Assembly (NCBI GenBank): GCA_025201705.1
Contig: MU616593.1
Coordinates: 27,677 to 91,676, forward strand
Source of the DNA: Dissophora ornata
Taxonomy: Eukaryota > Mortierellomycota > Mortierellomycetes > Mortierellales > Mortierellaceae
Direction: 5' to 3'
DNA length: 64,000 nt
This document shows, one piece after another, positions 11,403 through 23,100 of this stretch. Position 1 is the stretch's first letter. Every line of letters starts with the position of its first letter. Below the pieces are notes generated by a model, which was not told where the DNA came from, made no database searches, and was given only the letters and a program-made list of their open reading frames with translations. The translations under genes were made by a program, and so were the position numbers.

Positions 11403-14400
11403 TTACGCCTGGGCGGCTTCAGCAACAGCAGCAGCAGCCTCGGCAGCATTGGTCTCTGCCGTCTGGAGCAGGGTCATGATGTACTCCTGCTGCTTAGGTG
11501 TCGTAGCCTTTGTGAGCTCGCCGTACGAGGCCGGGTTGTGCTGCTGCAGACCAGTAAAGACGTCGCGGAAGAGGACATAGGGGTCAATGTTATCAAGTGG
11601 CGACTCAAAGTAGATCTCCTCCTCCAGCTCATCCCATTCCGACTCTTCTTCCTCGTCGCGGTCTGCGGGGCGGCTCTTGGATGCCTGCTGGGCGAGGTAC
11701 TCGAGGTACTCATGGCCTTCATCAAAGACGTCCTCTTCGTCGTCGACCCATTCTTCCTCGACACCGTCTTCGTCACGAGCAAGAGCAGCTTCAAGTGCAG
11801 CCTGGCCCTCGTCATCATCCTCGATATCGTCCTCATCATCCGATCCAATATCGTACATCCTTTCCATTTCCTTGCGCTCTGTGATATCAAAAGAAAAAAA
11901 GAAAAAAAGAAAAAAAGAAAAAAAGAAAAGGGATTAAGTAGCCAGACTAGTTATACCATTAAACGTTAACGCATATACAAACGAGAATAACATACTGGCT
12001 TGGGCAACGGGCAATCCCTCGAAATTCGTCAAAATTCCGTTCAGAATCTGAGGCCATCCGCTTTGAAGTGCTGGAGGCAGTTGCTCGACGGGCACGCTCA
12101 GAATTGAACACAAGGCAACAATTGACAGCTTCTTGTCGTGGACACGCGTAAACTTGTCCAAGCTCGTGAACCACGCCGTCAAGAAGCGCTGTGTCCAGCC
12201 ATTCTCTTCCAGAATATGCAGAGTCACCGCGGGGTTGTAGTAGAGGCAGTTCATGACAACCTCGATGGCCTGGACACGGAACTCAACAGTGTTGATGCGG
12301 TCAGCAGGGCCGAGGTACTCAAAGACAAGGACCAAAATCGGAGCGACGTACTTGTCGACATGTCCTCTGCAGTTCAACAAAAGCGACTCTGCGAGCTTGC
12401 ATGCCGAAACACGGTCGCTTTCGCCCAAGCGGTCGCTCTTCATCACAGTCTCGATAATGTCATAGATCATGTGCTGGACATTCTCGTTGGTTGAAATAAC
12501 ATCCTTGCCGTACGAGACGTAGTTGTCGAGCGAAGGGAACATCTCCTCCATAAAGTCCAGGGCCGACTCCTTGAAGGTCTTGTAGATCAGCTCAAACACG
12601 CCCCACATGTTGGGTGAGATGGCCTTGCCCGAGAAAGTGCAGCTGTCAATGATCTCAAAGACACCATCAAACAGATCGATAATAGCGTTCTGGAGCGTGA
12701 ACTGGATAACAGGCAAGAGCGCGATCTCAAGCTGGTTCAAAACCTCAGGCGTGCTCTCCAAACTGATGATCAGCGTTCCCATAGTCTTCAAGACACCCAT
12801 AGCGGCCATAGTCTTGTCGGACGCTTCGTCAATAGCGCTATCCGAGAGATCATCGACACCATCTGCGCCCTTGGCCATATCCTCGCAGATACGCAAAAAG
12901 GTGTCGCGCAACTGCTCGCAGAGCTGGACTGCAAAAGGCGCCAAATCCTGGGCAAAGACTTCCACAAACTCGTCCATAACATCAGCCAAAGTGTCAACGT
13001 CGATCTCGTTGGTCATCGCCAAGAGCTCGTGCATGATGAACTGGAGGTGAGGTTTCATGGCCTCGCAAACAGCCTCGTGGCGGATCATAGGGCGCAACGC
13101 CAAGGCTGCAGTGACTTTGACAGGGAGCTCATTGTCACGCAGGCTCTCCATAAGGCTCGTGAAAGCAATGGCTACGTTGTTGGGGTCTGCAAAATCCAAG
13201 TCGCTAAACTGGTTGATCATCTCACAAGCCTATGTCGTTGTTGTTATTAATCATAAGAGGCTGCATTAGCGTTGCAATTACACATGATAGCATGCGCAAT
13301 TGTCAAGCGATAATTGGGCGGGAACATACGCGAGCGCGGAGGAAGGGGTACTGGCTCTTGAATTCGGGAAACACATGGTTGACAAAGACGGGCTCCATCA
13401 TTGCAGACAAAGATTTCTAAAGTGATCAGCGAGAGAGAACGCGTTTGGTGAATAATTTGGTCCGCTGCAAAGAGTATATATTACACAACGATGCTTCCTG
13501 TCTAACCTTGCGGAGAATCAAGGGAGCCAAGTTTCCGATCATGACCAAGGCACCGTCCTTTTCTCTTGGGTTCTTGGCCTCTGCAGGTGCCTCCTGGTAC
13601 TTTTGGAGAACGGTGTTGGCAAGGGCGAGGATTTGCATGAAAGCGTTCTGGCGATAGCGAGCCATAACCGTCATAAAGTTGACAGCGGCAGTTGAGGGGC
13701 TGTTAAAATCCTCCAACATGTCGACCCTGGAGTGAACGTATTCCACAGGATCATCCACCCAAAGGGCCTCATCTGCAGCTGTGAAACACAGCTGTGGGAA
13801 GACAAAGTGAGTAATCAGGCTCTCTGAGTGGGGTTTCATGATGGACCAGATGCTCTTATCCTTGACACTATTAAAAAGAACAAAGGTAAAGGGTTAGACC
13901 GGTATAGAAATTCTTCTGCGTCACACAGCCTTCTCACAAAATCTTACCACTCCTCGAAAAAGTTGCCGATGAGGCAAAGGACACGGGGGCTCTGCCAGCC
14001 TTGCTTGGCAATCCAGAGTTCGATCTGTTTCAAGTAGGCGGTAAGGATGTTGGGGGCAAAATTGGCGACAAATGTCTTGGCAAAGGGCTTGAACTTGGAA
14101 TCGGAGGGCAGTCCCACAGGGTTGCCGTATCTGGTGTAGAGACGGTTCAGGCACTGGTAAGCCCAGCGCTTGGCCTTCCACCAGGGGTGCTTCTCCAATT
14201 CCTCCGGGTCTGTGGGGAGGCCCTCTGTGGGGACAGGCTTCTCGACCATCTGAAGGAACAGCGTACCCCAGGGAATCAATGATGCGCTGTCTCTCTGGCT
14301 CTCCGAGAGATCCATCTGGATAGTGTAGTGATAGCACTTGAAGATGATCTTCAGCATCTCTGCCGCCTCGACATTGTCAGCACTGATCAATCCTGCACCG

Positions 14401-15409
14401 ATCTGCTGAATGGCTGGGAAGAATGTGGCAATAATTTCATACATAGGCTCACGATCCTCGGTCTTGAACCTGGACATGGCACAAAGAAAGGGCAAAAGTA
14501 ACGGTCATTAGCCTGGGCATATGAAATGGTGTACGCCGTGATATTTGCCCTTCCGAAAAGATATCCTTACTTGTAGACGCGGAGAACTTCCTTCAGGGCG
14601 ATCAATCCAACATAGACCATCTTGGGATCTTGCGATTGCAGCAAGTTCTGAACAGTGGTGAGGTAGCCAGGAAATTTTGAAGGAAAATCATTGGAGAGGA
14701 TTGTTCCGAGGACAGTGATCAATTGCTTGCTACATGCGTTGGTGATAGGCAAATTTGAGTGTCAGTGAAAAGAAAGAGACTTGGAGTTTGATCTTGAACT
14801 GTTGCAAAGCGGGTTTCCTATAGCTTACCGAATGAGAGTAGGGGCAGAAGCCAAAAGCTGGAGAATGTTGGCCTTGATGGCGTCCTTATCAGTATCCGTG
14901 ATCTTGAGGTGGGCAGGGGTAGCCTCAGTCTCAAACCAGTAACGCTTGATGGCGTTCTTGTAGTAGATGGATGCTAGGGTTGAACGTCATGTTGTAAGAT
15001 AACAGCCAGCAAGTCAGTTAATCATCCAATTATCCAATCATGCAGTCATCCAGCAGCCACCGAACGTAGTATGATTGATCATTGTCCTTACCAGCCTGGC
15101 GAACATGGATCTCTGATTCTTCCGCACCAACGATCTGCATGGACTGGAGAAGGGTGCCTTGGATACCCTCCAACTACGAGGACAAAGCAAAAAACAAGAA
15201 GACAGAATGGATTCTAATGAGTACCGAGCAATGCGTACATTTCGCCTAATGCAGGGGGCTGGCTCACATGCAGGTATGATGCGCTATAGTGCTGCTGTGT
15301 CAAACGAGCGTAGTAGTACCTCCTTCAGCTTCAACTCGGCCTGGATGCGAACATTAGGGTCTGGCTGGAAAGTAGCCTGAAAGAGCTGGTAGAGGCCTTG
15401 GATGTCCAT
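11403..15409 (-). CDS. NMD5/SXM1: Importin-7/8 type karyopherin beta
   Basis: Nine exons (15320-15409, 15092-15173, 14829-14973, 14571-14729, 13948-14469, 13507-13867, 13330-13416, 11996-13229, 11403-11878) give 1051 residues, matching the usual 1030-1050 of IPO7/IPO8/Sxm1/Nmd5. The start MDIQGLYQLFQATFQPD and the next exons form the importin-beta N-terminal domain that binds Ran (VRQAASIYYKNAIKRYW). HEAT-like helices follow. The C-terminal exon carries the long acidic stretch typical of this subfamily (residues about 900-1000). These receptors carry ribosomal proteins, TBP and other cargo into the nucleus. Yeast has two paralogues and I cannot choose between them. The start lies 204 nt from that of CDC26 on the opposite strand. 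Confidence 0.95.
11889..11930. repeat. (AAAAAAAG)n tandem repeat in importin intron
   Basis: About five copies of an A7-8G unit lie in the last intron of the importin gene, next to its 3' splice site (a pyrimidine tract in the sense of the gene). Confidence 0.85.
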
Positions 15410-15613
15410 GGTGTGAAGAAAGGAATGAAGATCAACCCAGGAGAAGAAAATTTTTTTATATTTTGTTTGCCACCACTTTGCAGTTTGGACAATTGCCCGC
15501 AACAGTACGACGTTTGGAACTTTCAATTGCAGATTGCGAGCATCTTTCCCTGCTCATTCTTCCTTCGCGACCTTCCTTCCTTCATCTTTATTCATCTTTA
15601 TTTTGTCCATCAA
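15410..15613. promoter_or_regulatory. Bidirectional promoter, importin / CDC26
   Basis: Only 204 nt separate the two start codons, so both promoters and 5' UTRs share this region. The CDC26 side is pyrimidine-rich with a duplicated tcatctttatt motif at about 15580-15602. Confidence 0.7.
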
Positions 15614-15922
15614 ATGCTTCGTCGCGATCCAACCAGGATCGAGCTGAGGACAGAGGACTTGGCCGACTTCGAGCGCGCAAGGGAAGAGTACATCGAGTTC
15701 AGCACAGCCACCAAGTTCAAGGACCTACGCAAAAAGTACAGGACTGCCACCACAGGACCACCGCCCACACCAGTAGGTCGGGAACAGCGCGCTGCTGCCC
15801 CTGGTGCGGGCAACAGCAGCACCAGCACCACGACCACCAAGGATGCTCAGCTTGATCCCATCGAGATTGCACATCAGGAACGAAAGGCAAAAAGCACCCG
15901 AGACCGCATCCTCGGTAACTAG
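15614..15922 (+). CDS. CDC26: Anaphase-promoting complex subunit CDC26 (APC12)
   Basis: This is a single-exon gene of 102 residues. The N-terminus MLRRDPTRIELRTEDL followed by an acidic/charged helix is the CDC26 signature. In known structures this first dozen residues, with the N-terminal Met, threads into the TPR superhelix of APC6/Cdc16 and stabilises it. The rest is a charged helix and a Ser/Thr/Pro-rich tail. A longer in-frame reading begins at 15398, but the conserved Met fixes the start here. A possible AATAAA poly(A) signal lies at 16055. Confidence 0.92.
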   Translation: MLRRDPTRIELRTEDLADFERAREEYIEFSTATKFKDLRKKYRTATTGPPPTPVGREQRAAAPGAGNSSTSTTTTKDAQLDPIEIAHQERKAKSTRDRILGN

Positions 15923-16054
15923 TTGCCCTCAATACTCCTCTCCACTACAGCTCATGATTTGCATCCAGGGCTGGCATTCAATGCGGACAGAGTTCGCCTC
16001 TTGCACATGTATATAGCAATCATTCTTCATACGTTCTACTTCAGAAACCCCTTA

Positions 16055-16060
16055 AATAAA
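16055..16060 (+). terminator. Candidate poly(A) signal of CDC26
   Basis: AATAAA lies 133 nt after the CDC26 stop and before the next gene. It is motif evidence only. Confidence 0.4.
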
Positions 16061-16150
16061 CATGTACTCATGAGTCCTCCAAGCTTCAACAGCGGGGGAG
16101 AGACTTGTGAACCAGTTGGTAGTAATCTCTTTCACCTCATCTCTTTCCAG

Positions 16151-18496
16151 ATGGCGAACCGCATTCAGTCCTCTCTCAGGCTCATGAATAGACTGTCCTT
16201 GAAAAGTCCCCTGACGCTGAATAAAGCAGCGTCACTCGCAGCACGGGCGGCTTTCTCGACTTACTCCCCAGCGTGTTTTGCAGCGATCCACACCAATGAC
16301 GTGTTATACACCGCTGACAAGTATCCCAGCATGAAACGGAACGAGTCCTTTAAAAAGGTCAGCCATATTCAAGAGAAATAAGAAAAGCCGTGCGAGGATC
16401 TGCAGCGCATTGACGTAATAGTTCTCCGGGAATGGGATAGCTGTCGGAGTCGGACGTTTCGTTCTTTCGATCGATCCTGGCTCCCTCCAGTGTCACACAA
16501 GACGAGGAGGACCTGGAGGCATTCAACAACGACTGGCTTAGAAAGTACAGAGGACAGTCGAAATTGGTCCTGAAGCCCTCGTCCACTGAGCAGGTCTCAA
16601 AGATTCTCAAGTACTGCAACGACAACAGGTATACTATACTCTTTTGTTCCACGGACATTGACAGGCACACCGGCAAACAAGGCCGTGGAGGAACAACATG
16701 CCTAACAATTGTTGCTTATCTGGGTACATGTCTGCATCCCTCTAGGCTGGCTGTTGTCCCCCAGGGAGGGAACACGGGTCTCGTGGGTATGTTCGAACCG
16801 TGAGAATATGCATTGACCGATACATGTCACACGCACACAACTGACTGTGCGCGATGATTTCAATACCATTCTTCTACAAAGGTGGCAGTGTGCCTGTTTT
16901 TGATGAGATTGTTATCGCGATGTCCAACATGAATTCTGTCAGAAGCTTTGATTCTGTCTCTGGTAAGTGAGCTCATGCCAGGCGGAAGTCGATACCGCTT
17001 ATTCCGCTGTCCACTAATGGGTTCTCTTCCCCTTTCATAGGCGCTCTCGTCTGCGACGCTGGATGTATTCTGGAGGTGATGGACAAATACTTGGAAGAGC
17101 GTGGCTATATCATGCCTCTTGATCTGGGAGCAAAGGGCAGGTGCGTTCTCTACGGCAACTTAATGTCGCGAACCCTTCCCCAAATCATAACATCGCAGCT
17201 AAATTGTACAATACTGCATAGCTGCCACATCGGTGGAAACGTGTCGACAAATGCCGGTGGTCTGCGACTGTTGCGATACGGATCGCTGCACGGGACAGTC
17301 CTCGGTCTAGAAGTGGTATGTGCTTACGATTTTTATTGCCCTCAGATCATCAACTCGCTTACCCCACTGACTCCCGCCACAACTCTAGGTTCTTCCCGAT
17401 GGAACAATCCTTGAAAACCTATCGACCCTGCGCAAAGACAACACTGGATATGACTTGAAGCAGCTCTTTATCGGGTCCGAAGGCACTTTAGGCATTGTCA
17501 CAGGTGTCTCCATTCTTTCGCCTAAGCGATCTAAGGCTATCAATGTGGCGCTGCTGGGTCTCGACAGTTTTGACAAGGTCCAGACTGCCTTTAAGCGGTC
17601 AAAGGATGAGCTCTCAGAGATTCTTTCAGCCTTTGAGTTCTGGGATAAGGAAGCGATTAAACTTGTGAAACAACATCTCGTGGCGGGAGCAAACGATCCG
17701 CTCCAGTCACAGCACCCTTTTTACGTCTTGGTCGAGACCAGCGGGAGCAACAAGGATCACGATGACGAGAAGCTTAATAGATTTTTAGAGGGACTGATGG
17801 CGGATGATGTTGTCCAGGACGGCGTCGTTGCTCAGGATTCTACTCAAATCCATAACCTGTGGGCCATCCGTGAGGGCATCCCTGAGGCATGCTCGAAGGC
17901 TGGAGCAATCTACAAGTACGACATCTCCATGCCTGTTCCAGTTCTCTACCAGGCTGTTGAGGACATGAGGGACCGCCTGGTACAGAAGGGAGCCATGGGT
18001 AATGGAGGGCCTTTTACCTCTGTTATCGGTTATGGACATGTCGGTGATGGTAAGTTGGATGTGCAATCTAGGGCTACGAGGTCTCTTATAAGGACATACG
18101 AATGGCTTATCGACGGACCTGAATGATGCGCCCTAGGTAACTTGCACTTGAATGTCGCGGCCACAGAATACTCCAAGGAAGCAACCGATATGCTCGAGCC
18201 ATATGTCTTTGAGTGGACCGGTAAGGGTATACAGTGTAGCCCAGCATTGCACATTTTTGTTATGCTGTGTTGGCAGTGGCTGTCGGGAAGTTACTGATGC
18301 GCCTACGCCTTTTTATCTTGACGCTTCAGCGAAACATTCCGGATCAGTCTCGGCAGAACACGGCCTCGGCGTGCAGAAGAACAACCATCTGCACTACTCA
18401 AAGTCGCCATCTATGATCCAGCTGATGAAGAAAGTCAAGCAGCTTATGGATCCCAACGGCATCATGAATCCTTACAAATATCTGCCCACGAAGTAG
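16151..18496 (+). CDS. DLD2: Mitochondrial D-2-hydroxyglutarate dehydrogenase
   Basis: Nine exons (16151-16357, 16441-16628, 16746-16786, 16882-16962, 17041-17140, 17222-17315, 17389-18049, 18137-18220, 18330-18496) give 540 residues in phase. The N-terminus is Arg/Ser/Leu-rich without acids, a mitochondrial presequence. The FAD-binding (PCMH) half shows [33 protein letters not shown] and [20 protein letters not shown]. The C-terminal oxidase half shows [13 protein letters not shown] and [13 protein letters not shown]. The order and spacing match D2HGDH/Dld2 rather than D-lactate dehydrogenase Dld1. The enzyme oxidises D-2-hydroxyglutarate to 2-oxoglutarate and in yeast can couple this to pyruvate reduction. 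The second exon begins with [13 protein letters not shown]; its acceptor is at 16440, and other nearby AGs break the frame. Confidence 0.95.
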
Positions 18497-18588
18497 ATCC
18501 CACAAATACTAGTGCATAAACCATGATCGCACATTGGCAGCAATGGTTGCGCAGCATATTACTTCGCTTATGAATACAAAGCACTAAT

Positions 18589-19887
18589 CTACTCAAAACT
18601 GACAGAGTCACCAGGCTCAAACGTGCTGTCACCGACCATCCTGGCTAGGATTCCTTGACTAAAGAACCCTTGTTCGTTCCACGACTTCATCTCTGCTCCC
18701 GAAAATGGCCCGAAAACCTCATCAGGACTCTGACCCTCAGGCGGATTAGCCCATTTGTATTCCCAACTGACGGCATTCGACAAAAGAGGGTCATCCTCGA
18801 GCATAGCCTCTGCTTGCTCTCCTGGCCTCAATACTGGCGTCCCTACCTCCCAGTTATCTGCAATGATGTCTGCCCTGCGGAGAGTCCTGACAGCCTGCTC
18901 ATATGTTTCCTCGTATATGTCGAAATGCCCCATCGCCATCATCCTGTCGCACAAATCCGTCAGTTTTTCAATCGCTTTTCTTCGCCTTGTCTCCTCCTCT
19001 GACTCTGGCGCTACTGATGATGCGTCTTTGCCATCCTCGTCCATCGCTTTGTTCTTGCGCCAGCTTTTTTTCCTTTGCGGTTTCGGGCCTTTTGTTCCTG
19101 ACCTCTTTCCACCACCTAGCCGCTGAATTGCCTCTACCACTGTCTCCGAGGGCTGCAGAATGTTGACTAGCTCAATATAAATGTCTGTCTTAGTCATGGC
19201 ATTGGCGGCCGCTTCCTGCTCTTCCGCCTCTGCTTGCTTGACCTTGCGGTCGTGAGCCATCCGAGCAGCCTGAATATCCTTGCGCGAGACACCCTCGAGC
19301 CAAGAATCATGGAAACGCTCCGGATCAATCTTACGGATAAAATTACCGGCCTCGTCGATCTCGCCTCCCTCCTCCAACTCTTCCTTCATGTTGAAAGCCT
19401 CAATTTTCGGGTTTCCTTCCGAGTCATATTCCGCTTCATCGAGATCGTCCAGATTGAGATCTTCGCCTTCGATATCAGATTTATTGAATGCCTTGTTCTT
19501 GCCCTTGTCTCTTTGGGCCGCCTTCTTTTTCTTTTCAGCCCGCCGCCGCTCGATCTCTTCCGGATCGGCAAACATATCATCTTCCTCCTCCTCCTCGTTC
19601 TCTGCGCCAACAGCCGTAGCAGCGCCGGGGATGTCGTCAACGAACGTCTTTTTCTTTTTCTTTTCGCCTTGCTCATCTTCACTGCTTTCTTCACCCTCGT
19701 CGTACGCGACCACCGTGACAGCGCCTCGTCTTGTCTTGCGTTGTTCGAGTAGGTCTGAATCGTCAATCTCTTCCAAAGATCCTTCCCTGTCGCCACCGAA
19801 TCGGACACGCTTGGAGGAACCAGAGGAACCCTGACCATTGCTGGGCCACTCCCCGCTCGTCGATCGCTTGTTGCTGTTGGCTGGCAT
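18589..19887 (-). CDS. LIN1: LIN1/CD2BP2-type GYF-domain protein (U5 snRNP)
   Basis: This is a single-exon gene of 432 residues from MPANSNKRSTSG. An in-frame Met 29 codons upstream (19974) would add an unconserved leader. The N-terminal two thirds are acidic and lysine-rich, with the family motif RFHDSWLEGVSRKDI near the middle. The C-terminal GYF domain is complete: WEYKW, then FGPFSGAEMKSWNEQGFF. In other organisms Lin1/CD2BP2 is the U5-52K protein that bridges U5 snRNP components and binds proline-rich ligands through the GYF pocket. The stop is 92 nt from that of D2HGDH (convergent), and the start is 235 nt from RIC1 (divergent). Confidence 0.93.
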   Translation of the reverse strand: MPANSNKRSTSGEWPSNGQGSSGSSKRVRFGGDREGSLEEIDDSDLLEQRKTRRGAVTVVAYDEGEESSEDEQGEKKKKKTFVDDIPGAATAVGAENEEEEEDDMFADPEEIERRRAEKKKKAAQRDKGKNKAFNKSDIEGEDLNLDDLDEAEYDSEGNPKIEAFNMKEELEEGGEIDEAGNFIRKIDPERFHDSWLEGVSRKDIQAARMAHDRKVKQAEAEEQEAAANAMTKTDIYIELVNILQPSETVVEAIQRLGGGKRSGTKGPKPQRKKSWRKNKAMDEDGKDASSVAPESEEETRRRKAIEKLTDLCDRMMAMGHFDIYEETYEQAVRTLRRADIIADNWEVGTPVLRPGEQAEAMLEDDPLLSNAVSWEYKWANPPEGQSPDEVFGPFSGAEMKSWNEQGFFSQGILARMVGDSTFEPGDSVSFE

Positions 19888-20122
19888 ATGGGTATGTTGG
19901 TTGCTCTTGGATGAGAATAATGGGCAAAGCGACTGTGGGCACCGCGTTGTGTTCACCTTTTGTACAAGCGCCAAGCCACACGACCGTGTGCAAGGGCATG
20001 AAAGGATGAATGTCTCATGACTGGAGCTTCATTCCTCTTACCACGATAGCGATTGACAACCAGCTCCTCACAGATAGCACCATCGAGGAACCAAAGAAAC
20101 CATTAAAAAATAACAATAGCCA
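19888..20122. promoter_or_regulatory. Bidirectional promoter, LIN1 / RIC1
   Basis: 235 nt lie between the two start codons and must hold both promoters. No clear TATA element or known operator was recognised. Confidence 0.6.
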
Positions 20123-23100
20123 ATGTACTGGGCGACTGGAAGTGCCCGTGTTCTCGCAGTCGAGCCATCGCTGCTTAAAGTCAGCTCAGATGGTGATGAC
20201 GAGGAGCTGGAGTTGGTCCTGCCTGTAGTCGCCTCGGGCCAGGACAAGAGTAGCGACATCGATAGCAACTCTCAGAGCGGTATCCAATCGCGCATCGTCA
20301 AAGGCACAGGCAGCGGGATTGTCGACATGGCACGTAATGAGCAGGGTTCGCTCTGGGCAACCATCACGCGCGAATCAATTCAGCTCTGGGTCCACAGGGT
20401 ACGGCCATGGATACGCGTCTCAATTGAGTCATATGTGTGCTCGCCCTGTGAGCTAGCTTGCCGCATATCTGATTTCCTTGATTTTCCAATGACTAGCCTG
20501 TCGGTGTTATTTCCAAGGTCGTAAGGACTCCAAAGTCGCTCTTGGACCATGGTGCCAACCAACGCCTACTTTGGAAGCCCGATTCGACAATGCTTGTTGT
20601 CGTGGTAAGTAATATTATGACTTTGTCTCTTTGGCCTCTCACATTCGCACCTTCTTAAACTAAAGGCTTCATGCTCAATGGCTTTCAGACAGAGCAGAGC
20701 TTCTTGCACATCTACAGGATTATACCACAAGGGAACGATGGCGCAAGTTACCAGCTCACGAACAGCAAAAGCTATGCCTTAGGGCCTGGCGAAGGCATCG
20801 GTTTTCCTGATCTTACTATCAAGTTCAAAATGACTATCAAAATGGATGCTGGCGTTTCAAGGTATAACAAACAGCCTCACCCTCTTGGTAGATTTTGGTT
20901 AGATTCAACGGCTAATGTACTGTATGTTAATTGATAGTCTTGTCGGTCTGGATTCGGATATCGTTGTCGCAACAGTCAACCCACCAGCCGTGCAGCTTAT
21001 CCCTTGGATGGGAAAAGTCGATGTGAAAACATGCTTGATTCGACACATGAACTTTTTGCTTGACAAGAGTGTCAAGATTGTGTCGATGAGTCGCTTCCCA
21101 AAGTCGACGACGCAAACCTGGTGCATGTCTGATGGAAAAGCCTACATTGTATATTATACCCCAAACGCGTCGGACACAAGTTCACCAAATTCGGTACGGT
21201 ATCTATACATCAGGCAGACGACGGTTAGAAATCAAGTATGGCGTGTGCATGTCCTAACTTTTGTTGATGTCAATACTTCTTCATATCCAGGTAGCATCGA
21301 ACGGCGATAGTTGGTACGGATTCTGCTTTCACGGCAATCCAGAAGGATTCGATAAGCAAGACGCAGGCGTTGTTGCTGCAAGTAATCCGGAATACAGTCT
21401 GCTTGCAATCGGAACTCGTGGGTATGTTCAAACCGCCCTCAATGACTTGTGCCGTGATGTGTTGACTCTACGCTTATACTTTATAACCTTTTCTTCATGA
21501 TGATAGGGGTGACGTCCGTATCTTCAAATCAGGCGAACATGCGGGCCAATGGGTGTTCTCGCACAAATTGGCACTGAAGGAGTCACAGAGCTACGTCAAC
21601 AACACACCGGACAAGATTGTCTCTTTAGCATGGAACTCGGATGGAAGTGCACTGGCTGTGGGACAGGAGTCACGCTGTCCTTCCATTTGGAGCGTCTTTG
21701 GACGGCGACTCTTTCCATCTGCCTCTCACGATATACCTAGTTTGTAAGTTACAGCTTTTAACTGGAGCACACGCCGCGATGAGACCATAACACTAGTCGA
21801 TTCTAAATCGGTGGATCTTGTTAATAGAAAAAATGCCAGCGAGGATCCTTACCTTCAAGGAACTAGGGCCCTGGTATGGTAGAAAATTTCTAGGCCGACC
21901 GTAAAGATTTTCCAGCAACTCTTTGGTTATATGATCTAACATCTAGCCATCATGCCGATTTCAAAACGCGTAGTTCTGGAGTGCTGGAAATATGGACCTG
22001 ATAGTACTGGGCGCAGATGACTCGAGTTGTATGTGGGAGTGAGACGCATCTCTTGAATTGACCATTTTGTTATCGGCTGTCCATATGCTAACGCGCCACG
22101 ACTTCCTTCTCAATCATAGCCAATTTTTATGCCATACCATGTGCGAAGTCCTTGTCCTCAGTTCAGAACCACTTGGTAAGTCCTGACTTTTGGGAGGGAG
22201 GATATAGTTCTGATTGTTACTGCATGACATTCAGTCTATCATCTAACAAACCTCGAAAGGGTCTATAGAGCTCTGCTCCTCAGTGCCTACTTCATTTGAA
22301 CGATCGCCTTTTAGTGTACAGCGAAGGTCATCGCCAGGATGTTACGTCGACCATCAACCCTGACACTTTTGTCTGGAATAATGTCATGGTTAGTAAAGCT
22401 GCTTTCTTGAGATTTACATGTCCTATACTGGGAGTGCACTGTAGCCTAAGCTTATAGTTACTCGAAATGCGTAGGTGCCAGCCGTTTACTTGAGCGACAA
22501 CTGGCCAATAAGAGTAAGTTTGCGATAGCTGACGGAGTCTTATAAGGCATCGAAAGGTCGCAAACCAACATATTTGCCTGTTTATATGCTATAGTACTCT
22601 TGCCTCAGCCAGGATGGTCATTATCTTGCGATAGCAGGGCGGCGTGGACTTGCCCATTACAACCTCCATTCTTGTCGTTGGAGGTTATTTGGCAACTGGC
22701 AACAGGAGCAATCATTCAGGTGCCAGGGTGGTCTAGCATGGTTCAAAAACATTTTGATTGTGGGCTGTGAGACGATCGAGGACCAGCGGTACGAGGTAGG
22801 TCACCATCGTTGATAACAGCGAGCGATGTCGTTCGTAACTATTTACTGTTGACTAAATGTGTTTCTTATAATGCACCATAGTTGCGGTTATATCAGCGCG
22901 AAAATAATCTGGATAATAACGATGTTGTTTTCACGGAGCAATTCGAGACGCGCATTGCCCATATTTCCGTATGGCGGTCGTCCCTTTTGGTCTACACGTC
23001 CAACAATACACTTTACTGTTACTCTCTTGGAAGTGGTAAGTCATATTGTTATACGGCTGTTCCTCTTTTGGGCCGGTTGCGCGTACTTCCTCGTGCAGCT

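Noticed and set aside
16786..16800. gttcgaacc, resembling a tRNA T-arm
   Set aside because: It is at the start of a D2HGDH intron (gtatgttcg...), with no other tRNA parts around it.
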